64,000 bases of DNA. Origin: Ecdyonurus torrentis. Taxonomy: Eukaryota > Arthropoda > Insecta > Ephemeroptera > Heptageniidae. Positions 39,870-64,000 of the stretch are shown here, one piece after another; the stretch's first letter is position 1, and the number at the start of each line of letters is the position of its first letter. The stretch spans positions 25,282,400-25,346,399 of the forward strand of contig OX439134.1 in NCBI GenBank assembly GCA_949318235.1. The letters are read 5' to 3'. Made by a program: the position numbers and the translations under genes. Below the pieces are notes generated by a model, which searched no databases, was not told where the DNA came from, and saw only the letters and a program-made list of their open reading frames with translations.

Positions 39870-40030
39870 TTGACTAATAAAGGAACAACTGTTTTGAGAC
39901 TGTCTTTAATTTTAATTACATCCACTTCTGTTTCTCCTTACTTTGCATACACAGTATGTTGAAATGGAAACAGATGTGACTGACATTGCTTAAAGTCGGT
40001 CTCAAAACAGTTGTTGCTTTATTAGTCAAT
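39870..40030. mobile_element. MITE family 6 (161 bp)
   Basis: Terminal repeats of about 31 bp: TTGACTAATAAAGGAACAAC then TGTTTTGAGAC, with the complement at the right end, flanked by TA. A second copy lies at 42,656-42,827 in a TPK intron. Confidence 0.85.
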
Positions 40031-40584
40031 AAGGAATTGAAAAACTATTTTCTGTTTTAATATGTAATCAATGGAAAGAATAGGTAAACCAATAAGCACC
40101 TCACTACAATGATGTCTGTAGCTTGGTGAAACTCTTGATGACACATTACACAAATATTTACATTGATTAAAAAGTTGTAAGGGCCTTTCTAAAATGCTTC
40201 AAGTGTTTTACATTTTTTTTCTATTTATTTTGTAAGATCACATATCATAATATCATAGATAATGGTTGTGAACAAAGCACACAATAAAGTCACTTCTAAA
40301 CCTAATACAAAAATTAGTTAACTTTTTTGTGTCCTTACAACAAGTAAGAAATACTTACATCTATGCAATTTTATGCAATAGTTTTTTTTTTTTTTTTTTT
40401 TTCCCCCAACAAAAAAGTAAAAACAATCTATAAAAATATGCCTTCTATAGACATTATTGTTGTAAAGCACTTGTTGGCTTTTCCTATATTTCCTTTAATA
40501 ACATATCCAAACTGCAATGGTATAGGGAAGTAAAAACTTACAAAGGACATATTAACTGGCAACAAATTATATCAACAAATTATC

Positions 40585-40745
40585 AGGGACGGATTGTGTC
40601 GCTACAGCTCACCGAGATAGCCAAGAGAGATGGACAACCTTCAGATGGGGGGTCAGGGTGCGCATATAGCTGTAACAAGCCCACTTTGGCCACGGCCCAT
40701 CAAGAAATCCTTGAAATCTTGGCAGCCAATTCATCTCTGCCAATT
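40585..40745. other. Unexplained G+C-richer block downstream of TPK
   Basis: A complex stretch (GGACGGATTGTGTCGCTACA, CAGATGGGGGGTCAGGGTGC, CCACGGCCCATCAAGAAATC) stands out from the A/T background just past the TPK stop codon. An open frame covers it on the plus strand but resembles no family I know. It could be a repeat fragment, a TPK 3'UTR element or an exon. Confidence 0.25.
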
Positions 40746-40841
40746 ATACTACTCTTATATAATATGAAGTACATTGCAATATTTGAAAACTGAATATTTT
40801 TGCATTTTCGGTTCTAAATTGAATGCATTTACAAAATGAAT

Positions 40842-43520
40842 TTATTCTAAGTTTTGTGTGAGTGGTTTGATTTCTATAGTCCACACTAAAGTTGTATCAC
40901 AGTCTACTGTTACTTCACAACCATTGGAATCCAAGAATGCATTTGATGTGGAAACTAAGCTGCCAAACTGCATGCCTTGATTATCTGTAACAAAATATAA
41001 ATATGGTGACATTAGGACAATCAAAATCACTCTAGTCAGAAAAAATAAATTATTTTTTTATTTTTTTTTTTTTTTTAATTGTCAAGCAACTAGTCATGGA
41101 ATTTTTTTTTTAAATGTCATTTTACTGTCTTCTATTAATGGTTATAATCAGCACCCCTTAATAGTTAGCCTATTGATAAATAGAACATCACTTTTAGATG
41201 GTTCAGATTTCTGCAGTATGAAGAACAATTCTCAAATATGGGCATACAGTATTCCAGCTGTTCTTGCAAATATTTGTGATATTTATTAAAAGTTACTTTC
41301 TTTTACAAGGCATCCCAGTAATGCTAATGTTCACCTCAATTTTCCCAATGTGTCCAATTATAGAAATTAATTTCTCCATTTCCAATCCATCATCTGTGTC
41401 CATTTTCTATCAAACTCACTCATTTTATAGGTATGATAAATTTAAAAGAAGAGGATAGGATAGGAGAAACCAGCAAGAGCCTTACCATAGTGAAGGGGGT
41501 TCCATAGATAGGTGAAAATCTTGTTTGCACAGAGATTAAAAAAAAAAAAAAAAAAAAACTTACACAGCTTTTACAGCTTACAAACTCCAAGAGAGATGGA
41601 ACGTGTTTTATGCATTTGTTAGTCCATACAGACAGAGAGAAAGCAAAACACACTACATTTCCCTTGGAATTTAGTGCCAAAAGCTATCCAATGTGTTAGT
41701 TTTTTATCTCTGTGCTACCAACATTTTTACCGAGTTATGGGAATCTTATGACTTATGACTTATGACCCATAAGCCCATGAGTATGGTCATTGCTGGTTTC
41801 TCCTGTCCTTTTCTTTCAAATTTATCACACCTAACTGTGATGACTAATTTTCCTTAATATTTAGTTTTATTGAGTATTATAAAAAGGTTTCTTCCAAGTA
41901 GCACTCACCTAAATTCCACTTCAGTCCTGTAGTCGTAACTCTATTACATGGTTCTCCGAGAGGCACTAAACTACAATGACCTTTGGCCAGTATATCAGGA
42001 ACTAATATTCTATGACGTCCAGGTGACAATAACCAAGTTATGGAGTTGCTTGCTAGTTGATAAACTGGAGAGTTGAGGATTGAACTAGCTCTAAATAGTG
42101 AATTCAAATTAGCAAGAATATGGTCCAGTCTCCCCGCAGTTTCTACTAATGCAACCACGCAGTCAACCTTAAAGTAAAAATAATACCTAGTTAATATGTT
42201 GAAGCATGAGTTTTATGCATAAATATATTTAGGGAAAAAAATTCAGAACATAATCTGAATGACATAACACAGAAAAGCATCATTTTTATGCATAACCATA
42301 TTCTGAAAATTATTGGATAAAAGAAATTTGAATTGCTCGACTTATTCTGGTGGTGAACCTATACTAAAGACCCTTAACCTATACCAATTACATATACGCA
42401 ACAAAATAATTATTATTTGCTTTTTTTTTTTACATTTATTAATGAAAAGCGCGGTTTCAAATTTATTCTCAGAAGGTATAAGAATTTGAGATGTGAATTC
42501 TCAAAGTGTTGTTAAAAACTTTGATGTTTTATTACATGGTATATAGCAATGTTCAATGTTTGATAACTATCTATGCACAGATATCAATACTTTTTACCTG
42601 GTATGAAACATAAATTCAAGTTTTATTATTATTTAGACTGCAGTAAGCTTGTACATTGACTAATAAAGGAACAACTGTTTTGAGGCTAACTATAAACGAT
42701 TTTGGTCACATATCCGATTCCGTTTCGACATACCGGTACTGTGCATGCGTAGTATGTAGAAACGGAAGTGGATGCGACTGAAATTCATTGAAATCAGCCT
42801 CAAAACCGTTGCTTCTTTATTAGTCAATAAGTAGATTTGGATAGTTGTCTTTTGTATCCTTTGCAGCCGTATGTATGTTATAGCCTCATGCATGCATTAT
42901 TTGATTTAATTCAACACCATGGCAGAGTCCTTTTGGTCTTCCCACGCATCAATACATGTAATAAAATATAAATAAAAAAAAATACATATATTAATTACCT
43001 GTTTATCATTTTCTTCTAACCATATTGCAGTCTGTCTCAGAGCTTTTGTAAAATCAGTCTCATTTTGATCTGGTGTTTTGATGACTTTGCTTCCATATTT
43101 AGCAAATTTCTCAACACTCTCTATGTGTACTGAATCTAAATCTCCAGTTATAAGATCTGGAAATTTATCTTCAATGTTATGTTTATTACAAAATTGTAGC
43201 CAAGAATCTGTACCTCCATCAACTGTGATTTTTAATACAGCTGAAAAATGCAATTAGGTAATCATGAAACGTCGAGTTAATTGTCAGATTTATGAATGCA
43301 TTTGACAAGCAAACGTGAATATATTTAAAATAATAATAATCCAATATGTAAAGATGACAGTTTAAAAAAAAAACTTACCTCGATTCCATAAAGATAACAC
43401 CAAATTATGATTTAAAATGATAGGTTGGTTTAGAACAAGCAATGCAATTTTATAGTCTGTATCGAGATAATTAAATATTTCAGCTGGAGCCCAAGTTGTG
43501 ACTTCGTCCTCTTGTTGCAT
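40842..43520 (-). CDS. Thiamin pyrophosphokinase, 4 exons, 261 aa
   Basis: Minus-strand exons are 43,520-43,379, 43,240-42,999, 42,167-41,909 and 40,984-40,842. Phases 1, 0 and 1 join cleanly (786 nt). The enzyme transfers pyrophosphate from ATP to thiamin, making thiamin diphosphate in the cytosol. Hallmarks: NQPI near the N terminus, DGG (55-57), the metal-binding GDLDS (80-84), TPDQNETDFTKAL (103-115), AGRLDHILAN (139-148), TTTGLKWNL and LVSTSN near the C terminus. It is slightly longer than the human enzyme (243 aa). One oddity: the Gly-Gly usually before (L/I)xGR is Val-Glu here (ALVETAGRLD). Intron 2 holds a family 6 MITE and intron 3 a family 4 MITE. Confidence 0.95.
41435..41826. mobile_element. 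MITE family 4 copy in TPK intron 3
   Basis: GATAAATTTAAAAGAAGAGG then ATAGGAGAAACCAGCAAGAG at the left; TGGTTTCTCCTGTCCTTTTC then TTTCAAATTTATC at the right. This is the longest and clearest family 4 copy. Confidence 0.8.
42656..42827. mobile_element. MITE family 6 copy in TPK intron 2
   Basis: It has the same TTGACTAATAAAGGAACAAC terminus and inverted right end as the 39,870-40,030 copy. Interiors also align (TTTCGACATACCGGTACTGTG against TTACTTTGCATACACAGTATG). Confidence 0.85.
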
Positions 43521-43619
43521 TCTACAACTGAATTAATGTTTTGTTTTTAATTCTATTAATAGTCTCATAAAACTCGTAAAATACAAAATATATTAATAAT
43601 GAGTAATGAGCAAATTTAC

Positions 43620-43800
43620 GAAGATTACAAATTCTACAGACAATCGCAACCACGCCCCCAACACCACGTGGTTTATTGTTTTTCGTTGCTCATTTGAAAG
43701 CGCATTGCTTTTAGCGCGGAGCGCGGCTGCGGGGTTGCGGGGAGCCGGGAGGCTTCGCGGCTTTCTGCGCTGTCGTGATTTTGAAAATAATGTCAACTAT
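43620..43800. promoter_or_regulatory. CpG-rich promoter of the TPK gene
   Basis: A short CpG-rich island (AACCACGCCCCCAACACCAC, CACGTGG, AAAGCGCATTGC, GCGCGGAGCGCGGCTGCGGG) lies 0.1-0.3 kb upstream of the TPK start codon and 0.65 kb upstream of the first GH9 exon. CACGCCC is a KLF/Sp-type site. It may also act on the divergently transcribed GH9 gene. Open frames on both strands here are by-products of base composition. Confidence 0.5.
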
Positions 43801-44052
43801 TACATCTTATATTAAGATTAACTTATAAAAAAAAACTACATATTTTTGTGAGTCAAAACTTTGGTAAACTCTCGCATCCGTTTCACAGTAAAAGCAAAGA
43901 GCAATGAGTTTGAAGGAATACCTGCAAGGTATGCAACGTGGCTAGCAGCATTGTGCAACTGGTTGCATAATCAAACATTTTTGCAGGCGCTAAGGTGAAG
44001 CCAAAGTGCGTGGATACTATTTATTTTGTATATATTTTGAATTGATACTTAC

Positions 44053-44240
44053 TAGGTGGTTGCATTCATATAAAAGACGAAGCCATATGTAAGCACTAAA
44101 TAACATAGGTTGGTATGGGAAATGACCCACATTTGGCCTCAGTTTAAAAATAAAATACTAAGCAATATATTAAACTAATTTTCCAAAGAAAATAGCCAAA
44201 ATCCTACGAATGCGCATCATACGAGTGCGTGAGCTCATCA
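44053..44240 (-). mobile_element. MITE family 1, decayed copy upstream of GH9 gene 1
   Basis: It begins GGTGGTTGCATTCATATAAA and continues with GAAGCCATATGTAAGCACTA, GGTATGGGAAATGACCCAC and CCAAAGAAAATAGCCAAAAT, the reverse orientation of family 1. The CRE end reads GCATCATACG and no longer matches. It lies 200 bp before the GH9 signal-peptide exon. Confidence 0.7.
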
Positions 44241-44436
44241 TATTAACTGGATCATCATAGCATTTTGTCAACAAAAAAAAAAAAAAAAAAAAACGGGAAA
44301 TGGTACTAACATGACAGAATACTTCAGCTTTCTTGATGTTACAGGATGTTGATACAGGATGTTGATAAGAAAATAAGTTAGATAATACAATTATTTTCAG
44401 CTTGAAAATCTATTCAGATGTAAATTATTGTTTAAA

Positions 44437-50213
<5,777 letters not shown>

Positions 50214-51366
50214 AATAATTTATAACTTGGAGAAGCCAATTCAATACGCATTAGTTATAACTGCGGGATTAAATTTGAAGTATTTATTTATAGAACTTTA
50301 ATATTATTTCAATAATGTATTGTCCCTTAGAATTTAAAATTTATGTAACCTGAATATAGCATCAAATACCAACAATATAATATACTTCGTAATTTAATTT
50401 AATATACTGTATAAAGTGGGGAGACTTGTGAACTTTAAATAATAACTCGCATTGCACACACATAATTATCAAAAAAATATGTCCGATCCTAACTTATAAA
50501 TAGCTATAATAAATGAATGACAATTTCACACAATTTTCGTCTTTTTTTTTTTTTTTTAACAGTCATGCTGCGCTCTGCATATACTATCGATATATTATAA
50601 ATAAATAAATAGTTTGATGATAATACAATGTCTTTATTAGTTTTCTATATACAATATTATTATTATTTTATGTATAATACAAAATGAATAGAATTCAGAT
50701 TTATTGTTATTTTGTGCGCTTTTCTCTCTATTTTTATTATTATTATTATTATTTTACATATCGCAATAAAGTTTTATACAGAGTCTTGATTATAATTACA
50801 GTAATATACTGTGGATTGCAGTGTAACGTATTTGATGTTGATTTTTAATGACTCAATTAAATTTAATCGCAAAAAACTGTATGGTTTAAAATATATTAGT
50901 TAATTAGCAATCAAAGCAAAATAGTGGTTTTTCTTTGAATTTTGCTAGACGGAAATAAAAATTTATGTAGTTTATGCTATGCATTTATGTAGTTATAGCA
51001 TAAATTATGCTAAATTAGAACAACATAAATAATTATACTATAGCTATAGAACATTATATTTATGCTTTATAACAGTCATTATGCACTATTTATGCATTAT
51101 ACATAATATAGTATAGTATATATAAATTATGGTGTATAAGTAAATAAATTGTGCTGAAAATGAGCTAGCATAATTATTACGTATTTTTGTATGTTCATAA
51201 AACCTATAAATTTATTTTGTAATTCAAAATTCAAATAATATAAAACGTCGCATGCAATAAACTATTTCTTCATGATACGTAAAACGTTGGTGGTTTTCTC
51301 TTTCCGCATCCTTCAGTTTGCCGGTGGAAATATCTTATTTATGTTAACATCGCGGATAAAGCTAGT
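50214..51366. other. GH9 gene 1 3'UTR and intergenic spacer
   Basis: The two GH9 genes are separated by only 1.15 kb. AATAAA signals lie near 50,507, 50,583 and 50,765. A family 3 MITE occupies 50,948-51,194. A short G+C-richer stretch (51,285-51,350, TTTCCGCATCCTTCAGTTTG) just upstream of gene 2 may be its core promoter or 5'UTR. Confidence 0.5.
50948..51194. mobile_element. MITE family 3 copy between the GH9 genes
   Basis: ACGGAAATAAAAATTTATGT at the left and AGCATAATTATTACGTATTT then TTGT at the right. The interior is rich in GCATAA/TTATGC motifs. Confidence 0.65.
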
Positions 51367-60755
<9,389 letters not shown>

Positions 60756-60767
60756 ATTTTTATTTAA

Positions 60768-61102
60768 AGCCATAGACCACATAAAAAAAACATGAGATTT
60801 TTAATGAATAAACACGAAATGGGATCTTCAAAACTGGTGACAAATTTTACCATAATGTTAATGTAGCCCAGTGAAAGAGCGTGAAAATACTGTAAAGTAA
60901 GCAATTTGCGTGACTATTCATGTTTATGACGTCAGAAACATGCAAAAATTAGTATGAAAATGTTGTGCGGGTTGCATAAATCGAAATTTCTGATCACTGC
61001 TACGGAGCTACAGTGGATTTTAAGACAAACTAAAATTATTTATGTAAATCCCATCAAGTGTTTCGTGATATAAATGCTTATGTTTTTCTCTGGTCTATTC
61101 CT
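60768..61102. mobile_element. MITE family 5 copy directly after the GH9 gene 2 stop codon
   Basis: TTAA at both ends (60,764-60,767; 61,103-61,106), 335 bp, starting AGCCATAGACCACATAAAAA and ending TTTTTCTCTGGTCTATTCCT. It begins 12 nt beyond the TAG and contains a GAATAAAC run near 60,807 that could act as the gene's polyadenylation signal. TGACGTCA at 60,927. Confidence 0.85.
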
Positions 61103-62286
61103 TTAAGGGTTAACCTTAGTCCTGGGAACGCTATCTGTCTTTTTAATTTGATCATAAAATATTTTGAAATTATTTTTTTATATGTCTCAATTTTTAAAAG
61201 TAAAAGTTTGAATTTGATTTATTTGTGTTATTTCAAAGGCTTGTTATACGTAAACATGATACCTTGTCTACACAAAAAAAAGCGCAATCCCATTCAAAAA
61301 GCATCAGGTGATCTTCATTTTTGTGTGATCCGGATCACAAAAACCAGGGTTTACAAAGCAGATAATTTTCACACAATTAATTTTTAAACATTTTTATTTT
61401 GCTGTGAAATTCCAACACAATGTTATTTAAATGGGAAAACTACCACTTAATTTTCTCAAAAATAAGATGAAATTTTGAATATATAACAAAAAGTAATCGA
61501 TAGTGCATAAAAATATCAATAGAATCTCAGAAAGTTTAAACTGTTAATCATAAGCAAATTATCACCGTAACCTCTTCAGTTCCCGACTTTTAAAAAAATT
61601 ATTTCCTTGTTGTAAATTTTAACCACGTTTTTGTGTGGCTCTCAGAATGACAAAAATATGCTTCGTTTATCAAAAAGGTTTTCCTGCTTTTTCCGACCCC
61701 CTACTCACTCTAGAATGCTCAAAATAGTGTTAAAAATCGCGTAAATTTAGGGGCGTTTTCTAGTCCAATTTTTGTATTTTTATCTCAATTTCTGCGATTT
61801 TTTCCGGATTTTTTCTATTTTTTATTGAATTATTTGATATCCCAGCACTGTATTTAATACTGGGACTGAAGAGGATAATTATCTGGAGCTATATTTGGAG
61901 CTAAAAAATTATTCCAATGCCTGCCAATTCCATATGTATATTTATTATTGAAGATTATTACAATTTTAAAAGTGTCTGTTACGCTGTGTTATATAATATA
62001 TATTATATATTAATCACGTATTTTTTCCCCCATGAGAAGTATTATTTATAAATATTTTATAACAGCATTACTTCCTATTAATTTTTGTAAAATTTTGCTA
62101 TAAGTTATAAAGCTAAAAAAATATTTCATAATGTTGTATAATATATTGTTTCTATAATGTCTTTTGGATTATTGTAATCTGTATTATATTATTTACCTCT
62201 ATTAATAATAAACAATTATTAAATTTACTCCATTTTAGTGGTTTTAATGTTATTCATCAATGAATTTTCTGGAAACTTTGTATTTG
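61103..62286. other. Intergenic sequence with a short inverted-repeat element
   Basis: CCTCTTCAGTTCCCGAC at 61,571 faces TGGGACTGAAGAGG ending at 61,874, giving a possible ~304-bp MITE. A perfect 16-bp palindrome TGTGATCCGGATCACA lies at 61,324-61,339. AATAAA near 62,203 could end a longer GH9 gene 2 transcript. No coding exon was recognised. Confidence 0.45.
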
Positions 62287-62328
62287 AGCACGGACAAAAA
62301 TAAATACGTAATAATTATGTTATAGCTA
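62287..62328. mobile_element. MITE family 3, truncated end
   Basis: GCACGGACAAAAATAAATAC then GTAATAATTATGTTATAGCT matches the family terminus but stops abruptly where the AGAGCCCGGC element begins. Confidence 0.55.
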
Positions 62329-62844
62329 GAGCCCGGCTTAAAAGGCACGTTTTTTTTTTCGAAAAAAAAAATGCGCCTAAAAAGGCACTTTATTTTGGAA
62401 CAAAAGGCAAAAAAAAAAGGGAAAAAATAATAATAATAAAAAAGGCACCCTAAAAATGCAATATGGGATATAAAATGAGGTATGCAACAGTTTTAATTTA
62501 TTTTTTATCATAATCTGAATGTTATCTTGACAATCTAATATAAATACAGCTATTTTGATGAAATGAATTCAAAATAAATATAAAGTACTTTGTTTTTATA
62601 AATATATAATTACTTTAAGAACTATTTAAATACATTTAGCAATAAAGAATTTCTTTTATAGTATGAATGTTTTTTATTATATCAATAAATTAATTATTTT
62701 TTTACTTTTTAAATTTTTTTAGTAAACCAAAATTGGAAATCACTTGTTTTTTTTTTTTGTTTTGTTTTTTTTTTTTTTTTGCATTTTTAGTACAAATTTG
62801 TACAAATATTTAAAAGAAAAATGCAATAAAAGCACTTTTTAGAC

Positions 62845-62875
<31 letters not shown>

Positions 62876-62935
62876 GGCGTGAAAACCAAAAAAAGGCAAA
62901 AAAGGCACTTTTTTTTATTGGATTTTCCTGACCAC
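62327..62935. mobile_element. Element with AAAAAGGCAC subterminal arrays
   Basis: It starts AGAGCCCGGCTTAAAAGGCA, then repeats AAAAGGCAC-type motifs at the left (to 62,460) and right (62,820-62,935). The A/T-rich core includes poly-T and poly-A runs. The start resembles the AGAGACCGGATTTT end of the 35,548 element. The right border is unresolved, so no target duplication could be confirmed. Confidence 0.45.
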
Positions 62936-62997
62936 CTTCTTACGATCGATGGAGATATGAAGTTTGAACAAAATAGACCCGGTGAGCTGCCGAAGTT

Positions 62998-64000
62998 TGG
63001 CGGGTTTGCATACTTTACATTAACTTAACGGTGATAGCGAAGATATTTCCTATGCTAGCAATGTTAATTTCAATGACTTTGCAGGGCTCTACTGCCCTTA
63101 AAAATTATCGCATTTGGTAGCGACTTACACAAAAATTTAAAGCAACATCTAGTTAACCCAAGTCAACTGCTTGAAATTAATGTCGATGCAAAATAAATTT
63201 TTGATTAATTTTCTCCGAGAGCTCTATCAAAACTACAAACAAAGGAGTTGAGAGAAAGAAGCTGCAATATAAAAAAAAGTGAACAAAGAGCAGTTTTACA
63301 ATAGAAGGGATTACCTGCTGCCTGACAACACGACCCCAATTATCTTCGCGTCAATGATTTTGATAATTTGCGAAGTAACAGTCACAGTGAATCAAATTTA
63401 TTTTAAATGTTAGTTTTATTAAAAATCATGCATATTACTTTTTTGATCGAAGTTCTAGCGAGATTTTGAACTGCCGTGACTTAAAAGTAATGAGTATTAC
63501 GTAATATTTTTTATTTGAATATATTGCTTTAAAATGAAGCTAGAACTTCGATCAAAAAAGAAATATGCATGATTTTTAATAAAACTAACATTTAAAATAA
63601 ATTTGATTCACTGTGACTGTTACTTCGCAAATTATCAAAATCATTGACGCGAAGATAATTGGGGTCGTGTTGTCAGGCAGCAGGTAATCCCTTCTATTGT
63701 AAAACTGCTCTTTGTTCACCTTTTTTTATATTGCAGCTTCTTTCTCTCAACTCCTTTGTTTGTAGTTTTGATAGAGCTCTCGGAGAAAATTAATCAAAAA
63801 TTTATTTTGCATCGACATTAATTTCAAGCAGTGGACTTGGGTTAACTAGATGTTGCTTTAAATTTTTGTGTAAGTCGCTACCAAATGCGATAATTTTTAA
63901 GGGCAGTAGAGCCCTGCAAAGTCATTGAAATTAGCATTGCTAGCATAGGAAATATCTTCGCTATCACCGTTAAGTTAATGTAAAGTATGCAAACCCGCCA
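62998..64000. repeat. Long inverted repeat: 462-bp arms, 79-bp spacer
   Basis: The left arm 62,998-63,459 and right arm 63,539-64,000 are reverse complements with no length difference and only a handful of substitutions (for example AAGTCAACTG against AAGTCCACTG, and CATATTACTT against CATATTTCTT). The right arm runs to the window edge, and the window's last base pairs with 62,998, so the arms may extend further right, though the left side would have to match 62,997 and below. No coding sequence. Either a large foldback element or inverted duplication; an assembly fold-back is less likely given scattered mismatches. Confidence 0.9.

Noticed and set aside
40842..40847. AATAAA overlapping the TPK stop codon as its polyadenylation signal
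   Set aside because: The motif is formed by GAA-TAA-A at the stop itself; cleavage 10-30 nt later would leave almost no 3'UTR, so it is probably coincidental.

Overview
This is a 64 kb piece of an animal nuclear genome. It is strongly A+T-rich (about 70% by eye) and full of long mononucleotide runs and microsatellites. Coding sequence is split by GT-AG introns of 0.1-2.4 kb. The gene set (an MNT-type Max partner, ribulose-phosphate epimerase, thiamin pyrophosphokinase and GH9 endoglucanase homologues) fits a non-vertebrate metazoan. Secreted GH9 genes occur in tunicates, echinoderms, molluscs, annelids, arthropods and others, so I do not name a phylum.

Layout. 1-25,242: no recognisable coding sequence. 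If the first exon at 25,243-25,309 (minus strand) is the start of an MNT-like gene, this is probably its long first intron. It holds microsatellites, several MITE families, a tRNA-derived fragment and one TTAA-flanked element nested inside another. 25,310-29,436: a CRE/E-box promoter for the MNT-like gene, CpG-richer patches with CCAAT and CRE motifs, and a probable 5'UTR exon of RPE. 30,022-33,666 (+): complete four-exon RPE (226 aa). 33,667-40,841: a dense field of inverted-repeat elements. 40,842-43,520 (-): complete four-exon TPK1-type gene (261 aa). 44,437-50,213 (+) and 51,367-60,755 (+): a tandem pair of nine-exon GH9 genes (499 and 514 aa), both with secretory starts. 60,756-64,000: repeats, ending in an inverted repeat with 462-bp arms.

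The most interesting observation is the GH9 pair. Every splice phase joins cleanly in both genes and the GH9 framework is well kept. Yet the DAGD aspartates are replaced in both (TSGR and TSGQ), the catalytic-acid Glu is replaced (R and D), and the His-His-Arg motif is altered. They look like expressed but catalytically inactive GH9 proteins: duplicated pseudoenzymes, not pseudogenes. A 110-bp stretch of exon 2 is identical in the two copies while the other exons have diverged, which suggests gene conversion.

A second theme is the mobile-element population. There are at least eight short non-autonomous families, two of them TTAA-flanked. One 1.56-kb element sits inside a MITE with a clean 2-bp target duplication. 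Perfect TGACGTCA sites are over-represented, mostly because MITEs carry them. RPE and TPK are housekeeping enzymes (pentose phosphate pathway; thiamin diphosphate synthesis, the cofactor of transketolase in that same pathway). I see no evidence that their proximity is functional.
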